Positions 53,482 through 62,165 of a DNA stretch of 64,000 nucleotides are shown piece after piece. The notes under the pieces are model-generated. The model ran no database searches and was not told the origin of the DNA. It worked only from the letters and a program-made list of their open reading frames with translations. Made by a program: the position numbers and the translations under genes. Position 1 is the first letter of the stretch. Each line of letters begins with the position of its first letter. The stretch is from Croceimicrobium sp965228705 (lineage in GTDB: Bacteria > Bacteroidota > Bacteroidia > Flavobacteriales > Schleiferiaceae), in contig NZ_OZ245832.1 in the NCBI RefSeq assembly GCF_965228705.1, positions 62,001-126,000 of the forward strand, read 5' to 3'.

Positions 53482-56400
53482 TTATTGGGCTTTTAAAGCT
53501 TCGGTAGGGGATGGGCTTTGCCATAAAAACTCAGGAGCGGCTTTTTCTTCCGGGGCCACTTGATTGAGATTGTTGGCATCGTAAACCCGACCATTTCTCA
53601 CCACCCATATAAGACTATTGGTTGCCCGAATGTTCTCCAGCGGGTTCTCATTCAATATTAGAATATCAGCCAATTTCCCCGCTTCCAGGCTACCCAAATC
53701 TTTGTCTAGTCCAAGAGATTCGGCCCCAATAATGGTCGCTACTCTTAAGATATCCAAATTCGGGATTCCGCCACTGGCCATGGCCCAAAGTTCCCAATGG
53801 TAGCCCAAGCCTTGTAACTGTCCGTGGGAGCCAACCCCAGCCATTCCATCCGCTGCTACCAAATCGCGAATAAATTCAGCGTGGCGCTTAAAAATATGTT
53901 CTTCTTCCATAAACCAGCCCGCTTTTACGCGACGACTTTTAGAGGCCAATTCCTCATAAGGAGTAAAGAATTGCATTTTAGGATCATGGTACACTTCTTC
54001 GGTGGCATAGAAATAGTTTTCAGCAAAAGGTCCGCCATAAGCTACCAATAGGGTAGGAGTTACAGTGGTTTTAGATTGGGCAACAAATTGCACCACATCT
54101 TCCTGTAAAGGATAAATAGGCAAAGCATGCTCATGGCCGGGATAGCCGTCCATAATTTGAGTCATATTCAGTTTATAGTCCAAGCCTCCTTCGGTAGTAG
54201 GTTTTAAGCCTAATTCTTTACAGGCCATTATAATCCATTGACGCTGCTGGCGATTACCAGTGAGATACATCTTGATGGTCTTGGTTTGATAATAGTCTGA
54301 ATATTGCTTTAAAACCTTGCGGGCATGCTCCAGCGATTGAATTTTATAGGACCAGAATCCAACTCCGGGACCAGTACTGTAAATACGCGGCCCCAGCATC
54401 ATCCCCGCTTCTACCATATCCGAATAGGTGAGCACATCGGTAGTGGCAGTTTGAGGGTCGCGGGTAGTAGTTACACCATAGGCCAGGTTGGCAGCATAGA
54501 TCCAAATTTGGTTTTTATGGATACCCCAATTGGGCCACATATGAGCATGGGTATCCACAAATCCGGGAGTAATGGTTTTTCCGCTGCAGTCGAGCACCTT
54601 GGCCACATCGGGTACATTTAAAGTGCCGGTAGGGCCCACTGCTTCAATGCGATTATTGTGGATGAGCAAATCTCCATTTTCAATGACCTCTTGACCGTTC
54701 ATGGTAATGATGCGGGCATTTTGCAAGAGAGTATAAGCTTGGGGAATATCCTTTTTATAGGAAAGCGGAATGCGAATTTCCTTCGCTTCATAAACGGGCT
54801 TTTCTTTATCCTTTTCCTTCTCCTTGCTTTTGGATTTGTCTACTGGGCTTTTAGCCTCAGTGCTATCATTTTTCTCAGCGGCTTTTTCCGCTTTCTTGGC
54901 TTCTTTTTCTGCTTCTTTGGCCGCTTTTAGGCTGTCGGCAAAAGCTTCTGCTTCTGCAATATTGTAAATAAAATGAGCCGGTCCTAAGGACCAGTGGATA
55001 TCTTTTCCATCGGCAGACCAGGCAGGGAACTCGCCGCCCATAGTAGTGAGCTTACTGGCCGGAAAGGCCGCAGATTCTGGAGAGGCAACGGAAATTTCGG
55101 CTTTCTGTCCGTAACGAGGTAAATGCACTAAATACAGATCATTATTGATTTGTGCCAGTACGGAATTACCATCGGGAGAAATAAACATTTCGGAAGGAGT
55201 AGAAGGCTTCGATTTTTCGCGCCAGGCATCGTAAGCTTGTGGTAATAAGGAGGCTGTATGGTCTTCCTCAAAACCATGGTCATGAAAGTCTTTCAGGTTG
55301 GAGCCATAAGTAGTAATTCCACTTAGTTTTAAATGCTCCTTCTCGTCACTGCCATCCCATCGGATGGAGATTAAACCCTTGGAATTATAATTCAGGTAAA
55401 TACGCTCTCCCTTATTAGCGAAATGAGGATTGCTGCGACCTTTAGTGGGGGCAATAGTATGTTCTTGCTTGGATTTTAAATCGAGGTAAGCAAGCTGTGC
55501 CTGGCCATCGGAAACAAATGGACTGTAGGCATCGCGGTAAGATTGGGCGCTTTGGCGGATATAAACCAATCTGGAGCCATCCGGATTATAGCAAAGACTG
55601 TGGTAGAGGCCACTGGATTTACTGATTTTTTGGTGGGACTTACGGCTAATTTGATATTCATATATCGCACCCTCTTGGCCTTCCCAGGCGCAATAGGCAA
55701 TCTTTCTTCCATCGGGCGACCAAGTGGGCATGGCCTCTGTAAAGGCATGATTGCTCAAGGCCTGAGTTTTGCCACTTTCAAAATTGTAGAGGTATAAGCG
55801 ATTAAGAGCGGTAAAGGCTAACCATTTGCCATCCGGAGAAGGGGCACCATCACGAATTTGGGTGATAGCCTGCTCGGGATCATCACTAATAGGGAATTTA
55901 AAATCCAGTCTTGGGCCCAAATCCAGATTGATCTCAATCTCCATAGGGATTTCGCTTTGCGCTTTGTTGGCGATTTCAATACGGTGAATTTTCCCCAGGT
56001 AACTGCAATAGAGGTAGCGACTGTCGGGGCTAAAGGCCATACCTGGCAATACTCCTAGGGTGGCGATAGATTCTTGCTCATCACGTTGTACAGGATAGGC
56101 CAACCATTCTTCATCACCGGTTTCAAGATTGCGTAGAACCAGACCGGTCTCGGTTTCATAGCGACTGCCATACACCAGGTACTTACCATCCGGAGAAAGG
56201 GTAGGGGTAAAACCCGATCCATAGCGAGCAGTAATGCTTTCTAATTCACCTTCTTCCATATCATAGCGCCGTACCTGATACTGCGGTAATCCGGCATTAT
56301 AGTTCCAGGCACTGCTGCGGGAAGAAAAATAGATATAGCGCCCATCCGGACTAAAATAAGGGTCGCTGCACTTTAAGCTTTCGGGCTTTTTTATCAATTG

Positions 56401-56928
56401 AGCACCACCACCTTTTTCCGTGTGGTAGAGGTGTAGCTTTAAGTTTCTACGCCCTTTGGCAGCCACCAGATATTGCCCATCCGGACTCCAGCTTGCTGAA
56501 AAATAGTTCTGGTTTTTATCCTCCGTAATCTGGCGTTCTTTCTTAGTGCTGAGGTCCATTACCCACAGGTTTTGGGAGCCGCTTTTATCAGATATATAGG
56601 TCAAGCTTTTTCCATCGGGCGAAAAGCGGGGATGCACTTCATAGGCCATTCCCTGAGTTAGGGCTTCGGCTTTGCCGCCTTCAATAGGCATGAGATAGAG
56701 GTCGCCCATGGCATCAAAAACGATTTGCTTGCCATCCGGGCTTATATCCAATGATAACCAGGTTATGCCTGGATTTTTCAATTGAATTTGACGCTCTGGT
56801 TCCAGGGGTAGTTCCTTAGTGGCTTTTTTGCTAGAGTCCTTGGCTTCAGCAGATTGGTCTTGGGCCGACACGGAATGGCTGAAAACAGAGAGAACAGCCA
56901 ATAGATAAAAAGATTTAAAAGATCGCAT
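53482..56928 (-). CDS. Exported TolB-like propeller fused to metal-dependent amidohydrolase
   Basis: 1148 aa. A signal peptide (FYLLAVLSVFSHSVSAQ) is followed by many PD40/WD40-like blades (repeated SPDGK motifs) to about residue 650. A Lys/Glu/Ala-rich linker spans about 660-715, then comes a metallo-amidohydrolase domain with TPGFVDTHAHMW (HxH near 792) and the C-terminal GSLEAGKLADILIL. Propeller-hydrolase fusions of this kind are common in Bacteroidota and include putative dipeptidases/prolidases. The odd low-complexity linker probably gives flexibility. First gene of the unit with amidase and possibly penicillin acylase. Confidence 0.9.
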   Translation of the reverse strand: MRSFKSFYLLAVLSVFSHSVSAQDQSAEAKDSSKKATKELPLEPERQIQLKNPGITWLSLDISPDGKQIVFDAMGDLYLMPIEGGKAEALTQGMAYEVHPRFSPDGKSLTYISDKSGSQNLWVMDLSTKKERQITEDKNQNYFSASWSPDGQYLVAAKGRRNLKLHLYHTEKGGGAQLIKKPESLKCSDPYFSPDGRYIYFSSRSSAWNYNAGLPQYQVRRYDMEEGELESITARYGSGFTPTLSPDGKYLVYGSRYETETGLVLRNLETGDEEWLAYPVQRDEQESIATLGVLPGMAFSPDSRYLYCSYLGKIHRIEIANKAQSEIPMEIEINLDLGPRLDFKFPISDDPEQAITQIRDGAPSPDGKWLAFTALNRLYLYNFESGKTQALSNHAFTEAMPTWSPDGRKIAYCAWEGQEGAIYEYQISRKSHQKISKSSGLYHSLCYNPDGSRLVYIRQSAQSYRDAYSPFVSDGQAQLAYLDLKSKQEHTIAPTKGRSNPHFANKGERIYLNYNSKGLISIRWDGSDEKEHLKLSGITTYGSNLKDFHDHGFEEDHTASLLPQAYDAWREKSKPSTPSEMFISPDGNSVLAQINNDLYLVHLPRYGQKAEISVASPESAAFPASKLTTMGGEFPAWSADGKDIHWSLGPAHFIYNIAEAEAFADSLKAAKEAEKEAKKAEKAAEKNDSTEAKSPVDKSKSKEKEKDKEKPVYEAKEIRIPLSYKKDIPQAYTLLQNARIITMNGQEVIENGDLLIHNNRIEAVGPTGTLNVPDVAKVLDCSGKTITPGFVDTHAHMWPNWGIHKNQIWIYAANLAYGVTTTRDPQTATTDVLTYSDMVEAGMMLGPRIYSTGPGVGFWSYKIQSLEHARKVLKQYSDYYQTKTIKMYLTGNRQQRQWIIMACKELGLKPTTEGGLDYKLNMTQIMDGYPGHEHALPIYPLQEDVVQFVAQSKTTVTPTLLVAYGGPFAENYFYATEEVYHDPKMQFFTPYEELASKSRRVKAGWFMEEEHIFKRHAEFIRDLVAADGMAGVGSHGQLQGLGYHWELWAMASGGIPNLDILRVATIIGAESLGLDKDLGSLEAGKLADILILNENPLENIRATNSLIWVVRNGRVYDANNLNQVAPEEKAAPEFLWQSPSPTEALKAQ

Positions 56929-56994
56929 GCTTGGTATTTTGGCGGCCTGAATTTATTTAAAATCCATGGATATTCGTTTGAGGAATAGATGGTC

Positions 56995-57897
56995 TCAGGG
57001 AATAGGCACGGCCAATTCATCAATTTTTTGCAGATAGTATTCTTGTAATTGCTGGCAGAATGGACCCTTTTCTGCATTACCGATTTGACGACCATCTACA
57101 TTTTTCACCCAACTTAGGGCGCCCATAGTGCCAGTGGTAAACATCTCATCGGCGGTATACATTTCCGTCATACTCAGATTTTTCTCCCGAGCTTTTAGGC
57201 CTAATTCGGCCGCTATTTCCAGCACTCTTTGGCGGGTTAATCCCGGTAAGCAAGCATCGGCAAATGGAGTTAATAACTCCCCTTTACGCACCAGAAAGAT
57301 ATTGGTAGCATTGGTCTCGGCGATAAAGCCATTTTGATCGAGCATTACGGCATCATCGGCCCCAGCATGATTGGCTTCGATTTTGGCTAAAATATTATTG
57401 ATCAAATTGTTGTGGTGAATCTTGGAGTCGAGGCTGTAGGGTGCATTGCGGCGTACCGAGCTGGTGATGAGATGGAGTCCATCCTCACCGTAAACCAAGC
57501 CCTTGTATTCCGGTAGGACAATGAGGGTACAACCATAAATATTCAATTGGGGATTCATACCGGAGGTGCTTTTTAAGCCACGACTCAGAGTGAGGCGAAT
57601 GTGCACCCCATCGTTCATATTATTTGCTTTTAGGGTACCGAAAATGGCATTGCGAATTTCAGATCGACTGGGAATATTCTCAAATTGAAGGACATGGGCC
57701 GAGTCGAGTAGGCGATCCAAATGTTCTTCCAATTGATAGATCTTCGAATTATAAACGCGTAGCCCTTCCCAAACGGCGTCACCTCCTTGCACAACAGAGT
57801 CGAGCACCGAGACCTTTGCTTCGCGACGCGGCACCAGACCATTTACATAAACCAGGGTATTTTCATTACGCGGGTCAGGGAGATTGAATTTGCTCAT
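56995..57897 (-). CDS. Class IV PLP aminotransferase (branched-chain aminotransferase-like)
   Basis: 300-aa fold-type IV transaminase. N-terminal FQ-like motif region EGLRVYN, catalytic Lys in DSKIHHNN (K159), ETNATNIFLV and TTGTMGAL at the cofactor phosphate site. The family includes IlvE, D-amino acid transaminase and aminodeoxychorismate lyase; IlvE-like is the best guess. The start overlaps the upstream sulfotransferase-like gene by 23 bp, an unusual depth that implies joint expression. Confidence 0.88.
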   Translation of the reverse strand: MSKFNLPDPRNENTLVYVNGLVPRREAKVSVLDSVVQGGDAVWEGLRVYNSKIYQLEEHLDRLLDSAHVLQFENIPSRSEIRNAIFGTLKANNMNDGVHIRLTLSRGLKSTSGMNPQLNIYGCTLIVLPEYKGLVYGEDGLHLITSSVRRNAPYSLDSKIHHNNLINNILAKIEANHAGADDAVMLDQNGFIAETNATNIFLVRKGELLTPFADACLPGLTRQRVLEIAAELGLKAREKNLSMTEMYTADEMFTTGTMGALSWVKNVDGRQIGNAEKGPFCQQLQEYYLQKIDELAVPIP

Positions 57898-58600
57898 GAG
57901 CGGCTTTTTTTAAAAGTTCATAATAGTAAATACATGCTTGGTAAAGCTCTTCGTCTGCTGCTGATAGGGCCGGTATTTCTACTTTTTCCTGCGCTTCGAA
58001 GCCGGTACTTTGATGTACGCGTTGGTACCAGAATTGGGCCCAAAGTCCATCTTCCTTGAGTGCACCGGCTGGCCATTGCAGCATGGATTGAGAAAAGGGA
58101 ATTTGCAAGTGTTCACAAAGCTTTTGAAGCTCGCGTTCAGGATTTTGCGCTAGGGCATCCGAATCGAGCAGATAATAGCTTTTACCGGCTTTCTGCAATT
58201 CTTGAAGCCATTGCCATTGCTCGCGATAAGCTAGGTCAAATAGGCTGATTTCGGCCATGTTTTTTCGATAGCTGGCAATTACTGCTGCCGGATGCCGAAA
58301 GAGCAAAATGGACTTCCAGTTGAGGGCGGCATGATTGGGAACCAAGTCTATATGATTAGCCATATTCTTCAAGAATAAAGGGCCTTTTTGGGCTTTCGCC
58401 TGAAGCGACTCTAATACTTTTAGGGGCTCCAGTTCTATGTTTTGCAGCACGAGCTCCCGGGAGGGGCGGTACACTGAATAACGCTTTAAAAAGGCTCCGA
58501 AGAAGGGTTCATCCAATACCTGAAAATCACCTCGATGGGCAAAGAAATACATCAAGGCGGTAGATAAATTTCGTGGTCCAGACCAAAGGGCGACAATCAT
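57875..58600 (-). CDS. Sulfotransferase-like protein
   Basis: 241 aa. The N-terminal P-loop-like WSGPRNLSTALM (6-17) corresponds to the 5'-phosphosulfate loop, and LLFRHPAAVIASY to the 3'-phosphate motif of PAPS-dependent sulfotransferases. The family also contains proteins annotated as branched-chain aminotransferase-associated. Cytoplasmic, without signal. Whether it really transfers sulfate is unknown. Pairs with the overlapping aminotransferase gene. Confidence 0.8.
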   Translation of the reverse strand: MIVALWSGPRNLSTALMYFFAHRGDFQVLDEPFFGAFLKRYSVYRPSRELVLQNIELEPLKVLESLQAKAQKGPLFLKNMANHIDLVPNHAALNWKSILLFRHPAAVIASYRKNMAEISLFDLAYREQWQWLQELQKAGKSYYLLDSDALAQNPERELQKLCEHLQIPFSQSMLQWPAGALKEDGLWAQFWYQRVHQSTGFEAQEKVEIPALSAADEELYQACIYYYELLKKAAHEQIQSP

Positions 58601-58650
58601 AGCGGATGGTAAAAGCCATTAAATGTCTTAATTTCCCGGCAAATCCTGCT

Positions 58651-58950
58651 ATGTATTGTTTAGTCTATCGCTTCGAAATTGAACCGAATTCTGAAGCCCA
58701 ATTTTTAGAAGCCTGGGAGGCCTTAACCCTACTTTTTCGCGAGCATTGCGGAGGCTTGGGTTCTCGTATTCATCGGGATGCTCGGGATCATTTTTTCGCT
58801 TATGCCCAATGGACCGATCAAGAAACCAGAGAAAGAGCCTCGGAGCTATTACCATCTTCGGCCCAAGCCTGGAGGGAACAAATGGCGGAATCTTGTACTA
58901 AAATTGAAACGGTTTTTGAGGGAGAGCTTGAGATAGACTTGTTGGTTTAA
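58651..58950 (+). CDS. Antibiotic biosynthesis monooxygenase (ABM) domain protein
   Basis: 99-aa ferredoxin-like ABM-domain protein. ATG 58651 (MYCLVYRFEIEP) begins directly with the first strand, as usual; an ATG 45 bp upstream is in frame but adds atypical residues. Members are small monooxygenases or stress proteins (YgiN-like); this one has no clear diagnostic residue. Its end overlaps the convergent YdeI-like gene by 4 bp. Confidence 0.78.
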   Translation: MYCLVYRFEIEPNSEAQFLEAWEALTLLFREHCGGLGSRIHRDARDHFFAYAQWTDQETRERASELLPSSAQAWREQMAESCTKIETVFEGELEIDLLV

Positions 58951-59534
58951 CCGCGCACATTGATATTTTGTGCAGCTCCTTCTACAATTTGGTTAATACG
59001 CTTAGCGCGCGTTTCCGCTTTTTTAGCTCGTAGAATCCAATCCAAGAGTAGACGTTTACCCGAATCTGAAAAGGCCTGGTAATTTTCCCAGGCTCGGCCA
59101 CTTTGTTTTAGGGCATCTTCCAGATCAAGGGGAACCTCGAGATTCTCCACACTTTCAAGTGCTAACCAGGTTCCTGTTGCTTTGGCGATTTTTACCAACT
59201 TCCGACCGGCCTCACGCATTTTTCCCGCAGCTTCCAGTTTTTCAATGCGAATACGATTGCTTTTACTCCAAAAGCTTTGTGGATTACGCGGAGCGAAATA
59301 CTGGTAGTAGCTGTGCGCATCTCTACTGTTTTTACGCCCATCTATCCAGCCATAACACAAAGCTTCTTCTACCGATTGGGCGTAGCTTAAGGTAAGCTGA
59401 GGATGAGACTGCTTATGCAGGATGAGCCAGAGCCCTTTGCTTAGATCCGCACTTTCGGATAACCATAGCCTCCAGTCTTCAGCAGATTGCGGCTCAAAGC
59501 AAGGCTTTTCTTGAAAGTACTCGGTAATGCGCAT
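58947..59534 (-). CDS. YdeI/OmpD-associated family protein
   Basis: 195 aa of the YdeI/OmpD-associated (bacteriocin-protection YdeI-like) family. Marks: ALCYGWIDGRKN, the RNPQSFWSKSN block, and the C-terminal YILRAKKAETRAKRI-like helix (here WILRAKKAETRAKRIN). Soluble; biochemical role unknown. Starts 4 bp from the stop of the upstream small exported protein. Confidence 0.88.
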   Translation of the reverse strand: MRITEYFQEKPCFEPQSAEDWRLWLSESADLSKGLWLILHKQSHPQLTLSYAQSVEEALCYGWIDGRKNSRDAHSYYQYFAPRNPQSFWSKSNRIRIEKLEAAGKMREAGRKLVKIAKATGTWLALESVENLEVPLDLEDALKQSGRAWENYQAFSDSGKRLLLDWILRAKKAETRAKRINQIVEGAAQNINVRG

Positions 59535-59538
59535 GGCT

Positions 59539-60039
59539 TTAATGGGCTTTATAGAGGGAGTCTAGATCGATTTTCAACATTTTGGGCTTTTCCAGCTTAA
59601 AGCTGCCCGGACTAAGAATTACTTCCGGTGCTTTTCTGCGCAATTCATGAAATTGGGAGGTATCACCTTGCCATACCATACTGTATAGCCATTGGTCATC
59701 GCGAGGATCCTGAATTTGATTCCGATTAAAAAAGGAGAGCTCTAAACTGAGGTCATTGCCGCTTAGTACCGGATGATGAATAACAATTCCAATTTGACTA
59801 ATCGGACATTGAAACTTTGATGAGGAAATTTTAATGCTATCAATTATTTGATCGTCTTGAGGAATTTCTGGGCTGCCCATTTCATCCAATACATAACAAA
59901 CTAAAGAATCACGATTTGATCCTTCAGAAAGCAGACCATAGGGCTGTGCTTGGGCCCGATTAAAGGTTGAAATTCCAATAAAGAATATTAATAGTGCCAA
60001 AAAGGGCTTGTGTATAGGCTTAAACTCTGTGTTAATCAC
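59539..60039 (-). CDS. Small exported protein, function unknown
   Basis: 166 aa with a signal peptide (FLALLIFFIGISTFNRAQAQ) and two cysteines (VCYVLD, FQCPIS) that could form a disulfide. No recognised domain. Divergent from the TPR/HTH regulator and likely co-transcribed with the YdeI-like gene. Confidence 0.65.
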   Translation of the reverse strand: MINTEFKPIHKPFLALLIFFIGISTFNRAQAQPYGLLSEGSNRDSLVCYVLDEMGSPEIPQDDQIIDSIKISSSKFQCPISQIGIVIHHPVLSGNDLSLELSFFNRNQIQDPRDDQWLYSMVWQGDTSQFHELRRKAPEVILSPGSFKLEKPKMLKIDLDSLYKAH

Positions 60040-60138
60040 GCTATTAGGAGCTATTTTTAAATTTATTTAGTCTTTATAAAACTATTTAGTAATTATGTGC
60101 TTGCCTGATTTTTATATTTAAACAATCAAAACAGGGGG

Positions 60139-62010
60139 ATGAGTTTATTGACTTTCAAGGTTTCAGATTTCGTAAACCGGGGGGAGGAAGTTAAAAAAAG
60201 TGGCAGGCATTTCACTGCATTTTTGTGGGCTTTGCTTTTATTGGTTTCGCAATTCCAATTAAAGGCTCAAGAGTTTCCGGCTACTTTTAGGGGGACTTTT
60301 AAAGCGATGCCGGATTCGGCTCTCAATACCGATCGACTCATTCGTCTGGAGTCTCACATCTTTAGTATTGCTCAAAAGGATGCGGATAGTTTAGAAAATT
60401 GGTTCTTGCCTAATTATCAGGATTACATTGATAGTCTGGATCCTAAATTGCAGGCCGAGGCTTTAGAGTCTATGCTAATTATCTGCTATCAGCAAATTGG
60501 CAATTTGGACATGGCCGAGGCTTTTCTGGAAAAACGGATACAGATTCTGGAAGAAATCGGTCAGGAAGAAATGCTGGCCGTAGCCCTTTCCCAATTAATG
60601 TTTTTGCAGGCCGATCAGGAAGAAAAAGAAAAAGCCATTGAGACCAGTATTCGTTTAAGAGAAATGATTCGCTTAAATGGAGCTATGTTGCCGGATAGAA
60701 AATCCTTTCTCTACCGGCAATTATGTGGTTTTTATCATAAAGTGCGTGAGACTCAGTTGGGTATCGAAATATGTAATATCGGAGTAGAATATGCTGAAGA
60801 AGCCGAGGATGATCGAAACCTGGCCGGAATTTATGAGTCCCTCGCTCTTTTACATGAAAATAGAGGAAGTGCGGTAGACAGTATTATCGATTATCGCAAA
60901 ATGGCGATTCGCAAAGCTGAGGCGGCTGGTGATAGCTTTATTCTACGAACCCTCTATCGCAATATGGCCCGCACTTATGCCAAGTTAGACCGGAGGGTAG
61001 AGGCCCGTGATTATTATGAAAAGACCTTCAAAATTTATGAGAATTATCCCTATTTATTTGGGATGATCACCGATCTGACCTCCTATGGGAATTTCTTATT
61101 GGATGTTCAGGATGTAAGTGGGGCGGAGGACTTGTATCAAAATTTACGGTCTTTATATCCGGGATATGCTCATCATGAAGAAAGTGTAAAGCATCTCGCC
61201 AATTTCGGGATGAAGATTATGGTTACTCGAGCGGATGTGGATTCCTTTAACTACTATAAGGCGGTCTATGATTCGCTTTGGATAGATGCCCTGGAAAAAG
61301 ATAAGTTAGGTGTTCGTGAAGAGCTTTTAGTGGAATATGAAACCAAGGAGAAGGAAGCGCAAAACAAAATTTTGGAAGCTCGAAATCGTGGTACCATGAT
61401 CGCTTTAATTGCGGTGGGGCTGGTAGCAATCCTCCTTATTTTCCTGGTTAATACCATTGTGAAAAGACGCAAAGCTGAAAGGGTTTTACATGAGCAGAAA
61501 GAGGCTTTAATGGCTTCGGATTTGGAACGCACGGCTTTAGAGAAGGAACAAAGCGAGCAAAGGAATAATCAGCTTAAAGCCGAATTGCAAGAAAGAGTAA
61601 AACAGATTACCGAGCATCAGATGCTCAATGCTGAACTCAAACAATTGTTGAACGACCTTAACAATAATTTGGAGCAACCGGAAAATCGGAAATTAACACG
61701 CCAAATGAAAAATTTAGTAGGCCGTAAAGCAACGGAAGCTGCCTTGGAAGAAATCGCTCAAAAGATCAATGACTTTTATCCCGGTTTGCAAGATCAATTG
61801 GAAGATAAATTAGGTGAGAAAAAGGAAGCGGAAGTATATACCACTATGCTCTATTTAATGGATTACCGCACCGAAGATATTGCCAAACTTTTACAGAAAA
61901 CCGAAAAGGCCGTTCGCAATATCCGCTACCGGGTTCGCAAGAAATTAGACATGGCCGAGGAGCTGGATTTCCAGGATGGAGTGAAGGAAATCCTACATTT
62001 AGTCTCTTAA
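60139..62010 (+). CDS. TPR-transmembrane-coiled coil-HTH transcriptional regulator
   Basis: 623 aa in an architecture typical of Bacteroidota. An N-terminal hydrophobic signal segment (FLWALLLLVSQFQLKAQ) is followed by TPR-like helices in the periplasm (about 60-380). One membrane helix lies at about 420-443 (IALIAVGLVAILLIFLV), then a long charged coiled coil. The C-terminal LuxR-like helix-turn-helix is at about 570-607 (YRTEDIAKLLQKTEKAVRN, IRYRVRKKL). It would sense something outside the cytoplasm and bind DNA near the membrane. It is followed by a surface protein gene whose leader holds phased repeats, a plausible target. Confidence 0.85.
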   Translation: MSLLTFKVSDFVNRGEEVKKSGRHFTAFLWALLLLVSQFQLKAQEFPATFRGTFKAMPDSALNTDRLIRLESHIFSIAQKDADSLENWFLPNYQDYIDSLDPKLQAEALESMLIICYQQIGNLDMAEAFLEKRIQILEEIGQEEMLAVALSQLMFLQADQEEKEKAIETSIRLREMIRLNGAMLPDRKSFLYRQLCGFYHKVRETQLGIEICNIGVEYAEEAEDDRNLAGIYESLALLHENRGSAVDSIIDYRKMAIRKAEAAGDSFILRTLYRNMARTYAKLDRRVEARDYYEKTFKIYENYPYLFGMITDLTSYGNFLLDVQDVSGAEDLYQNLRSLYPGYAHHEESVKHLANFGMKIMVTRADVDSFNYYKAVYDSLWIDALEKDKLGVREELLVEYETKEKEAQNKILEARNRGTMIALIAVGLVAILLIFLVNTIVKRRKAERVLHEQKEALMASDLERTALEKEQSEQRNNQLKAELQERVKQITEHQMLNAELKQLLNDLNNNLEQPENRKLTRQMKNLVGRKATEAALEEIAQKINDFYPGLQDQLEDKLGEKKEAEVYTTMLYLMDYRTEDIAKLLQKTEKAVRNIRYRVRKKLDMAEELDFQDGVKEILHLVS

Positions 62011-62054
62011 GTAAGAGTTTCTTTAATTGCCTGTTATTTAATGCCTTGTGATAT

Positions 62055-62097
62055 TTGAGGCCCTTTTGAGGTCTCTCTTGAGGCCTATTTGAGGCCT
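62055..62097. repeat. Four TTGAGG direct repeats spaced by one helical turn
   Basis: TTGAGG(C/T)C at 62055, 62066, 62078 and 62089: spacings 11, 12 and 11 bp. Located after the HTH regulator and about 70 bp before the surface-protein ATG. The two AGGCCT palindromes within (62081 and 62092) could also form a small hairpin, so a terminator role is possible. Confidence 0.6.
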
Positions 62098-62153
62098 AAA
62101 ATTTAAGAGTGGGAGCAGGAGTCCCGATTAGTTTTATAACCGCTAATTAAACT

Positions 62154-62162
62154 CCCCCCCCC
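62154..62162 (+). repeat. Nine-C homopolymer directly upstream of the start codon
   Basis: Run of nine C ending 3 nt before ATG 62166. Runs of this length are prone to slippage and this one sits in the translation initiation region, so it may vary expression. Confidence 0.6.
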
Positions 62163-62165
62163 TCT

